Below, one piece after another: positions 12,624 through 12,726 of a stretch of DNA of 12,726 bases. The position numbers and the translations under genes are program-made. The DNA is taken from assembly GCA_021796315.1 (NCBI GenBank), contig JAJYOH010000107.1:1-12726 (forward strand), in the 5' to 3' direction. Position 1 is the first letter of the stretch. Each line of letters opens with the position of its first letter. Below the pieces are notes generated by a model. It saw nothing but the letters and a program-made list of their open reading frames with translations, did not search any database and was not told the DNA's origin. Source of the stretch: Chloroflexota bacterium. GTDB taxonomy: Bacteria; Chloroflexota; Anaerolineae; Anaerolineales; Villigracilaceae.

Positions 12624-12726
12624 CGGAAAGCCGGTTTTACTTGAACAATAGGCCAAAATAGTGCGTAATGAAAGTGGCGGGACGGGGGTGCACTCATTTG
12701 CACAATATGGTTTCCCCCAAAAATAG
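12624..12726. other. Non-coding end of the window with G-tract/C-tract and small hairpin
   Basis: No gene is seen after 12623. GTGCA (12688-12692) and TGCAC (12699-12703) form a perfect hairpin with a 6-base loop, nested inside GGGGG (12684-12688) and CCCCC (12714-12718), followed by AAAAA. It is not a typical terminator, because no T tract follows on the + strand. Read on the minus strand, a T5 run precedes the structure. Its role is unknown. Confidence 0.35.

Noticed and set aside
12352..12651. Open frame of 99 codons overlapping the end of the Replic_Relax-like gene
   Set aside because: No ribosome binding site or family pattern is seen, and it lies within a convincing gene in another frame.
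1..12726. CRISPR arrays, tRNA and rRNA genes, insertion sequence ends
   Set aside because: No regularly spaced repeats, cloverleaf-like sequences or transposase with flanking terminal repeats were found by reading both strands.

Overview
The window looks like chromosomal or mobile-element DNA of a bacterium of moderate GC content. The nearest match I can suggest is the phylum Chloroflexota (Anaerolineae-like). This is an inference from the mix of genes: Acr3 with a double-length ArsA, a thioredoxin-VKOR fusion, small archaeal-type thioredoxins, and a Replic_Relax-like protein next to a DUF2637-like membrane protein. No rRNA or other marker gene is present to prove it.

Region 1 (2-3207, + strand) is a tight run of thiol and metal related genes. 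It holds the 3' part of a DGC-motif zinc-binding protein, an OsmC-like protein, two small CxxC thioredoxins, a CoA-binding (YccU-like) protein and a secreted/membrane thioredoxin-VKOR fusion. The first three genes overlap by 4 bp (ATGA), so they are almost certainly co-transcribed.

Region 2 (3190-3932, - strand) is a broken EamA/DMT-type transporter gene. It has an in-frame stop, a frameshift and a missing 3' end, and it marks a likely rearrangement junction.

Region 3 (3999-8872, + strand) is a complete arsenic resistance operon: arsR, arsD, arsA, a small thioredoxin-fold-like gene, arsC, a single-cysteine thioredoxin-like gene and acr3. It starts with a strong sigma70-type promoter. A near-perfect palindrome covers the -10 box and the arsR start codon, and the operon ends in a clear intrinsic terminator. 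ArsC reduces arsenate with electrons from thioredoxin. ArsD passes arsenite to the ArsA ATPase, and Acr3 exports it. ArsR would release the operator when arsenite binds its Cys-x-Cys site.

Region 4 (8873-9591) holds a second, different arsC on the - strand, flanked by intergenic stretches rich in inverted repeats. The upstream side has nested palindromes that overlap candidate divergent promoters.

Region 5 (9718-12726, + strand) has an accessory or mobile-element character. A tyrosine-recombinase-like protein that has lost its nucleophilic tyrosine is followed by a four-helix membrane protein with a coiled coil and a C-terminal helix-turn-helix, and then by a Replic_Relax-like protein with a winged helix and a PD...ExD nuclease-like motif. 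This three-gene set is the least explained part of the window and the best candidate for an undescribed system.
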